From Delphinus delphis (Eukaryota; Chordata; Mammalia; Artiodactyla; Delphinidae): 64,000 nucleotides of DNA. The DNA lies in assembly GCF_949987515.2 (NCBI RefSeq), contig NW_027192673.1, positions 2,041,001 to 2,105,000 of the forward strand, read 5' to 3'. The notes under the pieces were generated by a model. That model saw only the letters and a program-made list of their open reading frames with translations, did no database searches and had not been told where the DNA came from. Both the position numbers and the translations under genes were made by a program. This document shows, in pieces, positions 12,278 to 24,942 of the stretch. Within the stretch, counting starts at the first letter, position 1, and every line of letters begins with the position of its first letter.

Positions 12278-13853
12278 TTGGCCAAAAAGGGCGTATGCGT
12301 TTTTTCCTGAATATATTCAGGAAAAAACGCATACGCCCTTTTTGGCCAACCAAGCAAGCTTGCAAAGGAAATCTGCACTACAATGAAGTCTCACTTCCCC
12401 CCGGTCAAAAGGGCCATCTGAAAAAAGTGTAAAATCCAGAAAGGCAACAGGCCATTGAGAACTGGGAGCCTTGTTATGCTGATGGGCGGGATGTAAATTG
12501 CCAACAGACACTTGGGAGAAGTGTATGGTGTTTCCTGAAACATCTAAAAAACAAAGCAACAGAGCCTAGAGCACTTCCACTTATGGTCCTATAGCTTAGG
12601 GAAATTAAAATCAAAAAGACACAGCCACCCCAATGTTTGGAACGGCTCTGTTTATAAGAACCTCGTTTACAGTACAAGTTCAACATCGCAGAAAGTGAAA
12701 AATGGATAAAGAAGTTGTGGTATTCACTTACAAAGCAATATCACTCAGCAATGAAATCTATGTCATCAGGCCCTTTGCAGCACAATGAGTGGATTCAGGT
12801 ATGATGATTCTAACTGAAATAAGTCACACAGAAAAAGAAACATCATAAGATATCAGTAATACACGGAATGGAAACTTGGCTACACAGGACTGAATTACAG
12901 AACAGAAGAGGGTCTCAAATTTAGAAAACCAACTTATGCTTGCTTAAGGGTAAAGGTGAGTTGGGGTGCTGCATAAAACCAGAGATTGAAATGAGCACAG
13001 ATAAAGTTCCTTAGGCCAAATATGGAATAGACAAAAGCTACTCCTTGCTCAACGAAATGGACTCAACACCGCATATTAAACGCCTAAGAATGTACCTGAC
13101 TAGTAAGTATCGTAAAACCTATGGATTGCTATGTCTCCAAAAGAGAATCAAGCATGTGTACAGGGGCATAAACGCAGCAGTGATAGGATTGGAGAGGTTC
13201 GGTGAGCAAATGAAGACCCTTTGAAGTCATATTGCATGGTACCCATCCCACGGGTCTCAACTCTCCAGGTTTAAGGTATTCTTCCTTCAGCTAAAACATG
13301 CATGTGGAACCCAAGTATGATCAACCATGTGAACGGGAGACGTGTTCAAATATGTCTCAGTTTTCCTCCCCTGGTACTCGGGTGCAACATTCCAGACGCT
13401 TTACTAACACTCTCCCCACTTGGAGAGTCAGCGCCTTTAACCTCCTGTTTGGCCCAGTTTGCAATTTCTGCGGAAGATGAACAGGAATAGCGAGAACCAA
13501 TGAGAGGCTAGCTGGAGGTGTCTGGACGGGCAAATTTAACTCTCATTTCCCACCAGGAAGAGGAAATAACCAAAGGCTCAGCGTGCCGTACCGGAACCAG
13601 ATTAGGGCCTGAAGCCATCCTGCGGTGTTGCGGCCAGCTCAAAAGAAAGCGAGTTGAAGAAAGGAGCTCAGGGGCACTGTAATTCACAAACCTGCAGAGT
13701 TATAAATGACAGCTATCGTCCAAAAATATACTGAAGTATGGCTGCCAAGAGGACTTGAAAGCGGGGCAGAATTGCAGGAAACTGATTTCAGGAGGTAGAC
13801 TGGAATTGCATTGAAAGCATAGGAAAAGAGGCAGAACGTCCACAATGATGCAC
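12278..13853 (+). repeat. Satellite monomer U8, 1,576 bp
   Basis: Counterpart of U5 at +4,733 bp, with a perfect palindrome and the same two diagnostic variants. Subfamily B. Confidence 0.95.
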
Positions 13854-15430
13854 TTGGCCAAAAAGGGTGTATGCGTTTTTTCCTGAATATATTCAGGAAA
13901 AAACGCATACGCCCTTTTTGGCCAACCAAGCAAGCTTGCAAAGGAAATCTGCACTACAATGAAGTCTCACTTCCCCCCGGTCAAAAGGATCATCTGAAAA
14001 AAGTGTAAAATCCAGAAAGGCAACAGGCCATGGAGAACTGGGAGCCTTGTTATGCTGATGGGCGGGATGTAAATTGCCAACAACCACTTGGGAGAAGTGT
14101 ATGGTGTTTCCTGAAACATCTAAAAAACAAAGCAACAGAACCTAGGGCACTTCCACTTATGGTCCTATAGCTTAGGGAAATTAAAATCAAAAAGACACAG
14201 CCACCCTAAAGTTTGGAACGGCTCTGTTTACAAGAACCTCGTTTACAGTACAAGTTCAACATCGCAGAAAGTGAAAAATGGATAAAGAAGTTGTGGTATT
14301 TACTTACAAAGCAATATCACTCAGCAATGAAATCTGTGTCATCAGGCACTTAGCAGCACAATGAGTGGATTCAGGTATGATGATTCAAACTGAAGTAAGT
14401 CACACAGAAAAAGAAACATCATAAGTTATCAGTAATACACGGAATGGAAACTTGGCTACACAGGAACTGAATTACAGAACAGAACAGGGTCTCAAATTTA
14501 GAAAACCAACTTATGTTTGCTTAAGGGTAAAGGTGAGTTGGGGTGCTGCATAAAACCAGAGATTGAAATGAGCACAGATAAAGTTCCTTAAGTCAAATAT
14601 GGAATAGACAAGAGCTACTCCTTGCTCAACGAAATGGACTCAACACCGCATATTAAACGCCTAAGAATGTACCTGACTAGTAAGTATCTTAAAACCTATG
14701 GATTGCTATGTCTCCGAAAGAGAATCAAGCATGTGTACAGGGGCATAAACGCAGCAGTGATAGGATTGGAGAGGTTCGGTGAGCAAATGAAGACCCTTTG
14801 AAGTCATATTGCATGGTACCCATTACACGGGTCTTAACTCTCCAGGTTTAAGGTATTCTTCCTTCAGCTAAAACATGCATGTGGAACCCAAGTATGATCA
14901 ACCATGTGAACGGGAGACGTGTTCAAATATGTCTCAGTTTTCCTCCCCTGGTACTCGGGTGCAACATTCCAGACGCTTTACTAACACTCTCCCAACTTGG
15001 AGAGTCAGCGCCTTTAACCTCCTGTTTGGCCCAGTTTGCAATTTCTGCGGAAGATGAACAGGAATAGCGAGAACCAATGAGAGACTAGCTGGAGGTGTCT
15101 GGACGGGCAAATTTAACTCTCATTTCCCACCAGGAAGAGGAAATAACCAAAGGCTCAGCGTGCCGTGCCGGAACCAGATTAGGGCCTGAAGCCATCCTGC
15201 GGTGTTGCGGCCAGGTCACAAGAAAGCGAGTTGAAGAAAGGAGCTCAGGGGCACTGTAATTCACAAACCTGCAGAGTTATAAATGACAGCTATCGTCCAA
15301 AAATAGACTGAAGTAAGGCTGCCAAGAGGACTTGAAAGCGGGGCAGAATTGCAGGAAACCGATTTCAGGAGGTAGACTGGAATTGCATTGAAAGCATAGG
15401 AAAAGAGGCAGAACGTCCACAATGAGGCAC
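13854..15430 (+). repeat. Satellite monomer U9, 1,577 bp
   Basis: It matches U6 until about 14,450, then switches to a different variant set (TTAAGTCAAAT, CTCCGAAAG). This marks the right end of the 4,733-bp repeat inside the unit. Last of ten consecutive subfamily B units. Confidence 0.93.
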
Positions 15431-15519
15431 TTGGCCAAAAAGGGCGTATGCGTTTTTTCCTGAATATATTCAGGAAATGAATATATTCAGGAAAAAACGC
15501 ATACGCCCTTTTTGGCCAA
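15431..15519. repeat. 89-bp palindrome with duplicated centre
   Basis: The centre TGAATATATTCAGGAAA is present twice, adding 17 bp. The outer arms remain complementary, so the structure changes from a tight hairpin to one with an enlarged, internally self-complementary tip. The same form is at 21,767 and 34,418. Confidence 0.93.
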
Positions 15520-17027
15520 CCAAGCAAGCTTGCAAAGGAAATCTGCACTACAATGAAGTCTCACTTCCCCCCAGTCAAAAGGGCCATCTGAAAAAAGTGT
15601 AAAATCCAGAAAGGCAGGACAGGCCATGGAGAACTGGGAGCCTTGTTATGCTGATGGGCAGGATGTAAATTGCCAACAGACACTTGGGAGAAGTGTATGG
15701 TGTTTCCTGAAACATCTAAAAAACAAAGCAACAGAGCCTAGGGCACTGCCACTTATGGTCCTATAGCTTAGGGAAATTAAAATCAAAAAGACACAGCCAC
15801 CCCAAAGTTTGGGACGCCTCTGTTTACAAGAACCTCGTTTACAGTACAAGTTCAACATCGCAAAAAGTGAAAAATGGATAAAGAACTTGTGGTACTTACG
15901 TACAATGCAGTATCACTCAGCAATGAAATCTATGTCATCAGGCCCGTAGCAGCATAATGAGTGGATTCAGGTACGATGATTCTAACTGAAATAAGTCACA
16001 CAGAAAAAGAAACATCATAAGATATCAGTAATACACGGAATGTAAACTTGGCTACACAGGAACTGAATTACAGAACAGAACAGGGTCTCAAATTTAGAAA
16101 ACCAACTTATGCTTGCTTAAGGGGAAAGGTGAGTTGGGGTGCTGCATAAAACCAGAGATTGAAATGAGCACAGATAAAGTTACTTAAGCCAAATATGGAA
16201 TAGACAAGAGCTACTCCTTGCTCAACGAAATGGACTCAACACCGCATATTAAATGCCTAAGAATGTACCTGACTAGTAAGTATCTTAAAACCTATGGATT
16301 GCTATGTCTCCGAAAGAGAATCAAGCATGTGTACAGGGGCATAAACGCAGCAGTGATAGGATTGGAGAGGTTCGGTGAGCAAATGAAGACCCTTTGAATT
16401 CATATTGCATGGTACCCATTACACGGGTCTCAACTCTCCAGGTTTAAGGTATTCTTCCTTCAGCTAAAACATGCATGTGGAACCCAGAGTATGATCAACC
16501 ATGTGATCGGGAGCCGTGTTCAAATATGTCTCAGTTTTCCTCCCCTGGTACTCGGGTGCAACATTCCAGACGCTTTACTAACACTCTCCCCACTTGGAGA
16601 GTCAGCGCCCTTAACCTCCTGTTTGGCCCAGTTTGCAATTTCTGCGGAAGATGAACAGGAATAGCGAGAACCAATGAGAGGCTAGCTGGAGGTGTCTGGA
16701 CGGGCAAATTTAACTCTCATTTCCCACAAGGAAGAGGAAATAACCAAAGGCTCAGCGTGCCGTACCGGAACCAGATTAGGGCCTGAAGCCATCCTGCGGT
16801 GTTGCGGCCAGGTCACAAGAAAGCGAGTTGAAGAAAGGAGCTCAGGGGCACTGTAATTCACAAACCTGCAGAGTTATAAATGACAGCTATCGTCCAAAAA
16901 TAAACTGAAATTAGGCTGCCAAGAGGACTTGAAAGCGGGGCAGAATTGCAGGAAACCGATTTCAGGAGGTAGACTGGAATTGCATTGAAAGCATAGGAAA
17001 AGAGGCAGAACGTCCACAATGATGCAC
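15431..17027 (+). repeat. Satellite monomer U10, 1,597 bp, expanded palindrome
   Basis: First subfamily A unit (GAACTTGTGGTACTTACG, CCCGTAGCAGCATAATG). Its palindrome carries a 17-bp insertion. GAGGCAC replaces GATGCAC just before the palindrome, a variant shared with U14, U17 and U22. Confidence 0.95.
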
Positions 17028-18607
17028 TTGACCAAAAAGGGCGTATGCGTTTTTTCCTGAATATATTCAGGAAAAAACGCATACGCCCTTTTTGGCCAAC
17101 CAAGCAAGCTTGCAAAGGAAATCTGCACTACAATGAAGTCTCACTTCCCCCCGGTCAAAAGGGCCATCTGAAAAAAGTGTAAAATCCAGAAAGGCAGGAC
17201 AGGCCATGGAGAACTGGGAGCCTTGTTATGCTGATGGGCGGGATGTAAATTGCCAACAACCACTCGGGAGAAGTGTATGGTGTTTCCTGAAACATCTAAA
17301 AAACAAAGCAACAGAGCCTAGGGCACTGCCACTTATGGTCCTATAGCTTAGGGAAATTAAAATCAAAAAGACACAGCCACCCCAAAGTTTGGGACGCCTC
17401 CGTTTACAAGAACCTCGTTTACCGTACAAGTTCAATATCACAGAAAGTGAAAAATGGATAAAGAACTTGTGGTACTTACGTACAATGCAGTATCACTCAG
17501 CAATGAAATCTATGTCATCAGGCCCGTAGCAGCACAATGAGTGGATTCAGGTACGATGATTCTAACTGAAATAAGTCACACAGAAAAAGAAACATCATAA
17601 GATATCAGTAATACACGGAATGTAAACTTGGCTACACAGGAACTGAATTACAGAACAGAACAGGGTCTCAAATTTAGAAAACCAACTTATGCTTGCTTAA
17701 GGGGAAAGGTGAGTTGGGGTGCTGCATAAAACCAGAGATTGAAATGAGCACAGATAAAGTTACTTAAGCCAAATATGGAATAGACAAGAGCTACTCCTTG
17801 CTCAACGAAATGGACTCAACACCGCATATTAAATGCCTAAGAATGTACCTGACTAGTAAGTATCTTAAAACCTATGGATTGCTATGTCTCCGAAAGAGAA
17901 TCAAGCATGTGTACAGGGGCATAAACGCAGCAGTGATAGGATTGGAGAGGTTCGGTGAGCAAATGAAGACCCTTTGAATTCATATTGCATGGTACCCATT
18001 ACACGGGTCTCAACTCTCCAGGTTTAAGGTATTCTTCCTTCAGCTAAAACATGCATGTGGAACCCAGAGTATGATCAACCATGTGATCGGGAGCCGTGTT
18101 CAAATATGTCTCAGTTTTCCTCCCCTGGTACTCGGGTGCAACATTCCAGACGCTTTACTAACACTCTCCCCACTTGGAGAGTCAGCGCCCTTAACCTCCT
18201 GTTTGGCCCAGTTTGCAATTTCTGCGGAAGATGAACAGGAATAGCGAGAACCAATGAGAGGCTAGCTGGAGGTGTCTGGACGGGCAAATTTAACTCTCAT
18301 TTCCCACAAGGAAGAGGAAATAACCAAAGGCTCAGCGTGCCGTACCGGAACCAGATTAGGGCCTGAAGCCATCCTGCGGTGTTGCGGCCAGGTCACAAGA
18401 AAGCGAGTTGAAGAAAGGAGCTCAGGGGCACTATAATTCACAAACCTGCAGAGTTATAAATGACAGCTATCGTCCAAAAATAAACTGAAATTAGGCTGCC
18501 AAGAGGACTTGAAAGCGGGGCAGAATTGCAGGAAACCGATTTCAGGAGGTAGACTGGAATTGCATTGAAAGCATAGGAAAAGAGGCAGAACGTCCACAAT
18601 GATGCAC
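17028..18607 (+). repeat. Satellite monomer U11, 1,580 bp
   Basis: The left palindrome arm begins TTGACC instead of TTGGCC. The L1-adjacent variant AAACTGAAATTAGG is present. Almost identical to U12 and U13 over most of its length. Subfamily A. Confidence 0.95.
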
Positions 18608-20187
18608 TTGACCAAAAAGGGCATATGCGTTTTTTCCTGAATATATTCAGGAAAAAACGCATACGCCCTTTTTGGCCAACCAAGCAAGCTTGCAAAGGAA
18701 ATCTGCACTACAATGAAGTCTCACTTCCCCCCGGTCAAAAGGGCCATCTGAAAAAAGTGTAAAATCCAGAAAGGCAGGACAGGCCATGGAGAACTGGGAG
18801 CCTTGTTATGCTGATGGGCGGGATGTAAATTGCCAACAACCACTCGGGAGAAGTGTATGGTGTTTCCTGAAACATCTAAAAAACAAAGCAACAGAGCCTA
18901 GGGCACTGCCACTTATGGTCCTATAGCTTAGGGAAATTAAAATCAAAAAGACACAGCCACCCCAAAGTTTGGGACGCCTCCGTTTACAAGAACCTCGTTT
19001 ACCGTACAAGTTCAATATCACAGAAAGTGAAAAATGGATAAAGAACTTGTGGTACTTACGTACAATGCAGTATCACTCAGCAATGAAATCTATGTCATCA
19101 GGCCCGTAGCAGCACAATGAGTGGATTCAGGTACGATGATTCTAACTGAAATAAGTCACACAGAAAAAGAAACATCATAAGATATCAGTAATACACGGAA
19201 TGTAAACTTGGCTACACAGGAACTGAATTACAGAACAGAACAGGGTCTCAAATTTAGAAAACCAACTTATGCTTGCTTAAGGGGAAAGGTGAGTTGGGGT
19301 GCTGCATAAAACCAGAGATTGAAATGAGCACAGATAAAGTTCCTTAAGCCAAATATGGAATAGACAAGAGCTACTCCTTGCTCAACGAAATGGACTCAAC
19401 ACCGCATATTAAATGCCTAAGAATGTACCTGACTAGTAAGTATCTTAAAACCTATGGATTGCTATGTCTCCGAAAGAGAATCAAGCATGTGTACAGGGGC
19501 ATAAACGCAGCAGTGATAGGATTGGAGAGGTTCGGTGAGCAAATGAAGACCCTTTGAATTCATATTGCATGGTACCCATTACACGGGTCTCAACTCTCCA
19601 GGTTTAAGGTATTCTTCCTTCAGCTAAAACATGCATGTGGAACCCAGAGTATGATCAACCATGTGATCGGGAGCCGTGTTCAAATATGTCTCAGTTTTCC
19701 TCCCCTGGTACTCGGGTGCAACATTCCAGACGCTTTACTAACACTCTCCCCACTTGGAGAGTCAGCGCCCTTAACCTCCTGTTTGGCCCAGTTTGCAATT
19801 TCTGCGGAAGATGAACAGGAATAGCGAGAACCAATGAGAGGCTAGCTGGAGGTGTCTGGACGGGCAAATTTAACTCTCATTTCCCACAAGGAAGAGGAAA
19901 TAACCAAAGGCTCAGCGTGCCGTACCGGAACCAGATTAGGGCCTGAAGCCATCCTGCGGTGTTGCGGCCAGGTCACAAGAAAGCGAGTTGAAGAAAGGAG
20001 CTCAGGGGCACTGTAATTCACAAACCTGCAGAGTTATAAATGACAGCTATCGTCCAAAAATAAACTGAAATTAGGCTGCCAAGAGGACTTGAAAGCGGGG
20101 CAGAATTGCAGGAAACCGATTTCAGGAGGTAGACTGGAATTGCATTGAAAGCATAGGAAAAGAGGCAGAACGTCCACAATGATGCAC
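18608..20187 (+). repeat. Satellite monomer U12, 1,580 bp
   Basis: TTGACC arm plus a second change, GGGCATATG. A very recent copy of its left neighbour; a small difference is GTTCCTTAAG here against GTTACTTAAG in U11. Subfamily A. Confidence 0.95.
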
Positions 20188-21766
20188 TTGACCAAAAAGG
20201 GCATATGCGTTTTTTCCTGAATATATTCAGGAAAAAACGCATACGCCCTTTTTGGCCAACCAAGCAAGCTTGCAAAGGAAATCTGCACTACAATGAAGTC
20301 TCACTTCCCCCCGGTCAAAAGGGCCATCTGAAAAAAGTGTAAAATCCAGAAAGGCAGGACAGGCCATGGAGAACTGGGAGCCTTGTTATGCTGATGGGCG
20401 GGATGTAAATTGCCAACAACCACTCGGGAGAAGTGTATGGTGTTTCCTGAAACATCTAAAAAACAAAGCAACAGAGCCTAGGGCACTGCCACTTATGGTC
20501 CTATAGCTTAGGGAAATTAAAATCAAAAAGACACAGCCACCCCAAAGTTTGGAACGGCTCTGTTTACAAGAACCTCGTTTACAGTACAAGTTCAACATCG
20601 CAGAAAGTGAAAAATGGATAAAGAAGTTGTGGTATTTACTTACAAAGCAATATCACTCAGCAATGAAATCTGTATCATCAGGCCCTTAGCAGCACATTGA
20701 GTGGATTCAGGTATGATGATTCTAACTGAAGTAAGTCACACAGAAAAAGAAACATCATAAGATATCAGTAATACACGGAATGTAAACTTGGCTACACAGG
20801 AACTGAATTACAGAACAGAACAGGGTCTCAAATTTAGAAAACCAACTTATGCTTGCTTAAGGGTAAAGGTGAGTTTGGGTGCTGCATAAAACCAGAGATT
20901 GAAATGAGCACAGATAAAGTTCCTTAAGTCAAATATGGAATAGACAAGAGCTACTCCTTGCTCAACGAAATGGACTCAACACCGCATATTAAACGCCTAA
21001 GAATGTACCTGACTAGTAAGTATCTTAAAACCTATGGATTGCTATGTCTCCGAAAGAGAATCAAGCATGTGTACAGGGGCATAAACGCAGCAGTGATAGG
21101 ATTGGAGAGGTTCGGTGAGCAAATGAAGACCCTTTGAAGTCATATTGCATGGTACCCATTACACGGGTCTTAACTCTCCAGGTTTAAGGTATTCTTCCTT
21201 CAGCTAAAACATGCATGTGGAACCCAAGTATGATCAACCATGTGAACGGGAGACGTGTTCAAATATGTCTCAGTTTTCCTCCCCTGGTACTCGGGTGCAA
21301 CATTCCAGACGCTTTACTAACACTCTCCCCACTTGGAGAGTCAGCGCCTTTAACCTCCTGTTTGGCCCAGTTTGCAATTTCTGCGGAAGATGAACAGGAA
21401 TAGCGAGAACCAATGAGAGACTAGCTGGAGGTGTCTGGACGGGCAAATTTAACTCTCATTTCCCACCAGGAAGAGGAAATAACCAAAGGCTCAGCGTGCC
21501 GTGCCGGAACCAGATTAGGGCCTGAAGCCATCCTGCGGTGTTGCGGCCAGGTCACAAGAAAGCGAGTTGAAGAAAGGAGCTCAGGGGCACTGTAATTCAC
21601 AAACCTGCAGAGTTATAAATGACAGCTATCGTCCAAAAATAGACTGAAGTAAGGCTGCCAAGAGGACTTGAAAGCGGGGCAGAATTGCAGGAAACCGATT
21701 TCAGGAGGTAGACTGGAATTGCATTGAAAGCATAGGAAAAGAGGCAGAACGTCCACAATGAGGCAC
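20188..21766 (+). repeat. Satellite monomer U13, 1,579 bp
   Basis: Its palindrome and left part match U12. At about 20,550 it switches to subfamily B (GGAACGGCTCTG, then GAAGTTGTGG), and it carries CTGTATCATC and CACATTGAG, shared with U16 and U21. It is therefore a chimera of two subfamilies. Confidence 0.93.
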
Positions 21767-23362
21767 TTGGCCAAAAAGGGCGTATGCGTTTTTTCCTGAA
21801 TATATTCAGGAAATGAATATATTCAGGAAAAAACGCATACGCCCTTTTTGGCCAACCAAGCAAGCTTGCAAAGGAAATCTGCACTACAATGAAGTCTCAC
21901 TTCCCCCCAGTCAAAAGGGCCATCTGAAAAAAGTGTAAAATCCAGAAAGGCAGGACAGGCCATGGAGAACTGGGAGCCTTGTTATGCTGATGGGCAGGAT
22001 GTAAATTGCCAACAGACACTCGGGAGAAGTGTATGGTGTTTCCTGAAACATCTAAAAAACAAAGCAACAGAGCCTAGGGCACTGCCACTTATGGTCCTAT
22101 AGCTTAGGGAAATTAAAATCAAAAAGACACAGCCACCCCAAAGTTTGGGACGCCTCTGTTTACAAGAACCTCGTTTACAGTACAAGTTCAACATCGCAAA
22201 AAGTGAAAAATGGATAAAGAACTTGTGGTACTTACGTACAATGCAGTATCACTCAGCAATGAAATCTATGTCATCAGGCCCGTAGCAGCATAATGAGTGG
22301 ATTCAGGTACGATGATTCTAACTGAAATAAGTCACACAGAAAAAGAAACATCATAAGATATCAGTAATACACGGAATGTAAACTTGGCTACACAGGAACT
22401 GAATTACAGAACAGAACAGGGTCTCAAATTTAGAAAACCAACTTATGCTTGCTTAAGGGGAAAGGTGAGTTGGGGTGCTGCATAAAACCAGAGATTGAAA
22501 TGAGCACAGATAAAGTTACTTAAGCCAAATATGGAATAGACAAGAGCTACTCCTTGCTCAACGAAATGGACTCAACACCGCATATTAAATGCCTAAGAAT
22601 GTACCTGACTAGTAAGTATCTTAAAACCTATGGATTGCTATGTCTCCGAAAGAGAATCAAGCATGTGTACAGGGGCATAAACGCAGCAGTGATAGGATTG
22701 GAGAGGTTCGGTGAGCAAATGAAGACCCTTTGAATTCATATTGCATGGTACCCATTACACGGGTCTCAACTCTCCAGGTTTAAGGTATTCTTCCTTCAGC
22801 TAAAACATGCATGTGGAACCCAAGTATGATCAACCATGTGAACGGGAGACGTGTTCAAATATGTCTCAGTTTTCCTCCCCTGGTACTCGGGTGCAACATT
22901 CCAGACGCTTTACTAACACTCTCCCCACTTGGAGAGTCAGCGCCTTTAACCTCCTGTTCGGCCCAGTTTGCAATTTCTGCGGAAGATGAACAGGAATAGC
23001 GAGAACCAATGAGAGGCTAGCTGGAGGTGTCTGGACGGGCAAATTTAACTCTCATTTCCCACCAGGAAGAGGAAATAACCAAAGGCTCAGCGTGCCGTAC
23101 CAAAACCAGATTAGGGCCTGAAGCCATACTGCGGTGTTGCGGCCAGCTCAAAAGAAAGCGAGTTGAACAAAGGAGCTCAGGGGCACTGTAATTCACAAAC
23201 CTGCAGAGTTATAAATGACAGCTATCGTCCAAAAATAGACTGAAGTAAGGCTGCCAAGAGGACTTGAAAGCGGGGCAGAATTGCAGGAAACCGATTTCAG
23301 GAGGTAGACTGGAATTGCATTGAAAGCATAGGAAAAGAGGCAGAACGTCCACAATGATGCAC
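21767..23362 (+). repeat. Satellite monomer U14, 1,596 bp, expanded palindrome
   Basis: Copy of the U10 type, with the 17-bp palindrome expansion at 21,767-21,855 and GAGGCAC before it. Subfamily A. Confidence 0.95.
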
Positions 23363-24942
23363 TTGGCCAAAAAGGGCGTATGCGTTTTTTCCTGAATATA
23401 TTCAGGAAAAAACGCATACGCCCTTTTTGGCCAACCAAGCAAGCTTGCAAAGGAAATCTGCACTACAATGAAGTCTCACTTCCCCCCGGTCAAAAGGGCC
23501 ATCTGAAAAAAGTGTAAAATCCAGAAAGGCAGGACAGGCCATGGAGAACTGGGAGCCTTGTTATGCTGATGGGCGGGATGTAAATTGCCAACAGACACTC
23601 GGGAGAAGTGTATGGTGTTTCCTGAAACATCTAAAAAACAAAGCAACAGAGCCTAGGGCACTGCCACTTATGGTCCTATAGCTTAGGGAAATTAAAATCA
23701 AAAAGACACAGCCACCCCAAAGTTTGGGACGCCTCCGTTTACAAGAACCTCGTTTACCGTACAAGTTCAATATCACAGAAAGTGAAAAATGGATAAAGAA
23801 CTTGTGGTACTTACGTACAATGCAGTATCACTCAGCAATGAAATCTATGTCATCAGGCCCGTAGCAGCATAATGAGTGGATTCAGGTACGATGATTCTAA
23901 CTGAAATAAGTTACACAGAAAAAGAAACATCATAAGATATCAGTAATACACGGAATGTAAACTTGGCTACACAGGAACTGCATTCCAAAACAGAACAGGG
24001 TCTCAAATTTAGAAAACCAACTTATGCTTGCTTAAGGGGAAAGATGAGTTGGGGTGCTGCATAAAACCAGAGATTGAAATGAGCACAGATAAAGTTCCTT
24101 AAGCCAAATATGGAATAGACAAGAGCTACTCCTTGCTCAACGAAATGGACTCAACACCGCATATTAAATGCCTAAGAATGTACCTGACTAGTAAGTATCT
24201 TAAAACCTATAGATTGCTATGTCTCCGAAAGAGAATCAAGCATGTGTACAGGGGCATAAACGCAGCAGTGATAGGATTGGAGAGGTTCGGTGAGCAAATG
24301 AAGACCCTTTGAAGTCATATTGCATGGTACCCATTCCACGGGTTTCAACTACCCAGGTTTTAGGTATTCTTCCTTCAGCTAAAACATGCATGTGGAACCC
24401 AGAGTATGATCAACCATGTGATCGGGAGACGTGTTCAAATATGTCTCAGTTTTCCTCCCCTGGTACTCAGGTGCAACATTCCAGACGCTTTACTAACACT
24501 CTCCCCACTTGGAGAGTCAGCGCCTTTAACCTCCTGTTTGGCCCAGTTTGCAATTTCTGCGGAAGATGAACAGGAATAGCGAGAACCAATGAGAGGCTAG
24601 CTGGAGGTGTCTGGACGGGCAAATTTAACTCTCATTTCCCACCAGGAGGAGGAAATAACCAAAGGCTCAGCGTGCCGTGCCAGAACCAGATTAGGGCCTG
24701 AAGCCATCCTGCGGTGCTGCGGCCAGGTCACAAGAAAGCGAGTTGAAGAAAGGAGCTCAGGGGCACTGTAATTCACAAACCTGCAGAGTTATAAATGACA
24801 GCTATCGTCCAAAAATAAACTGAAATTAGGCTGCCAAGAGGACTTGAAAGCGGGGCAGAATTGCAGGAAACCGATTTCAGGAGGTAGACTGGAATTGCAT
24901 TGAAAGCATAGGAAAAGAGGCAGAACGTCCACAATGATGCAC
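23363..24942 (+). repeat. Satellite monomer U15, 1,580 bp
   Basis: Perfect palindrome. Subfamily A, with GTTACACAG and CTGCATTCCAAAAC variants in the L1-derived part; the latter also occurs in U22 and U25. Confidence 0.95.

Larger units (their letters stand above)
4980..14450 (+). repeat. Higher-order repeat: 4,733-bp trimer, two tandem copies
   Basis: The stretch from about 4,980 to 9,712 recurs at 9,713 to about 14,450, displaced by 4,733 bp (1,580 + 1,576 + 1,577). Diagnostic variants come in the same order in both: AGAAAGAGATT, CCCAATGTTTGG, the 1-bp deletion at CAGGACTG, then GGGTGTATG in a palindrome arm. I noticed only a few base differences between the copies. Boundaries are approximate. 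Confidence 0.85.
15850..20545 (+). repeat. Run of three nearly identical 1,580-bp monomer copies
   Basis: Three consecutive subfamily A bodies differ at only a handful of positions that I could see, far fewer than randomly chosen units of the array. This indicates recent single-monomer amplification. The left end is uncertain because U10 has a different palindrome. Confidence 0.8.
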
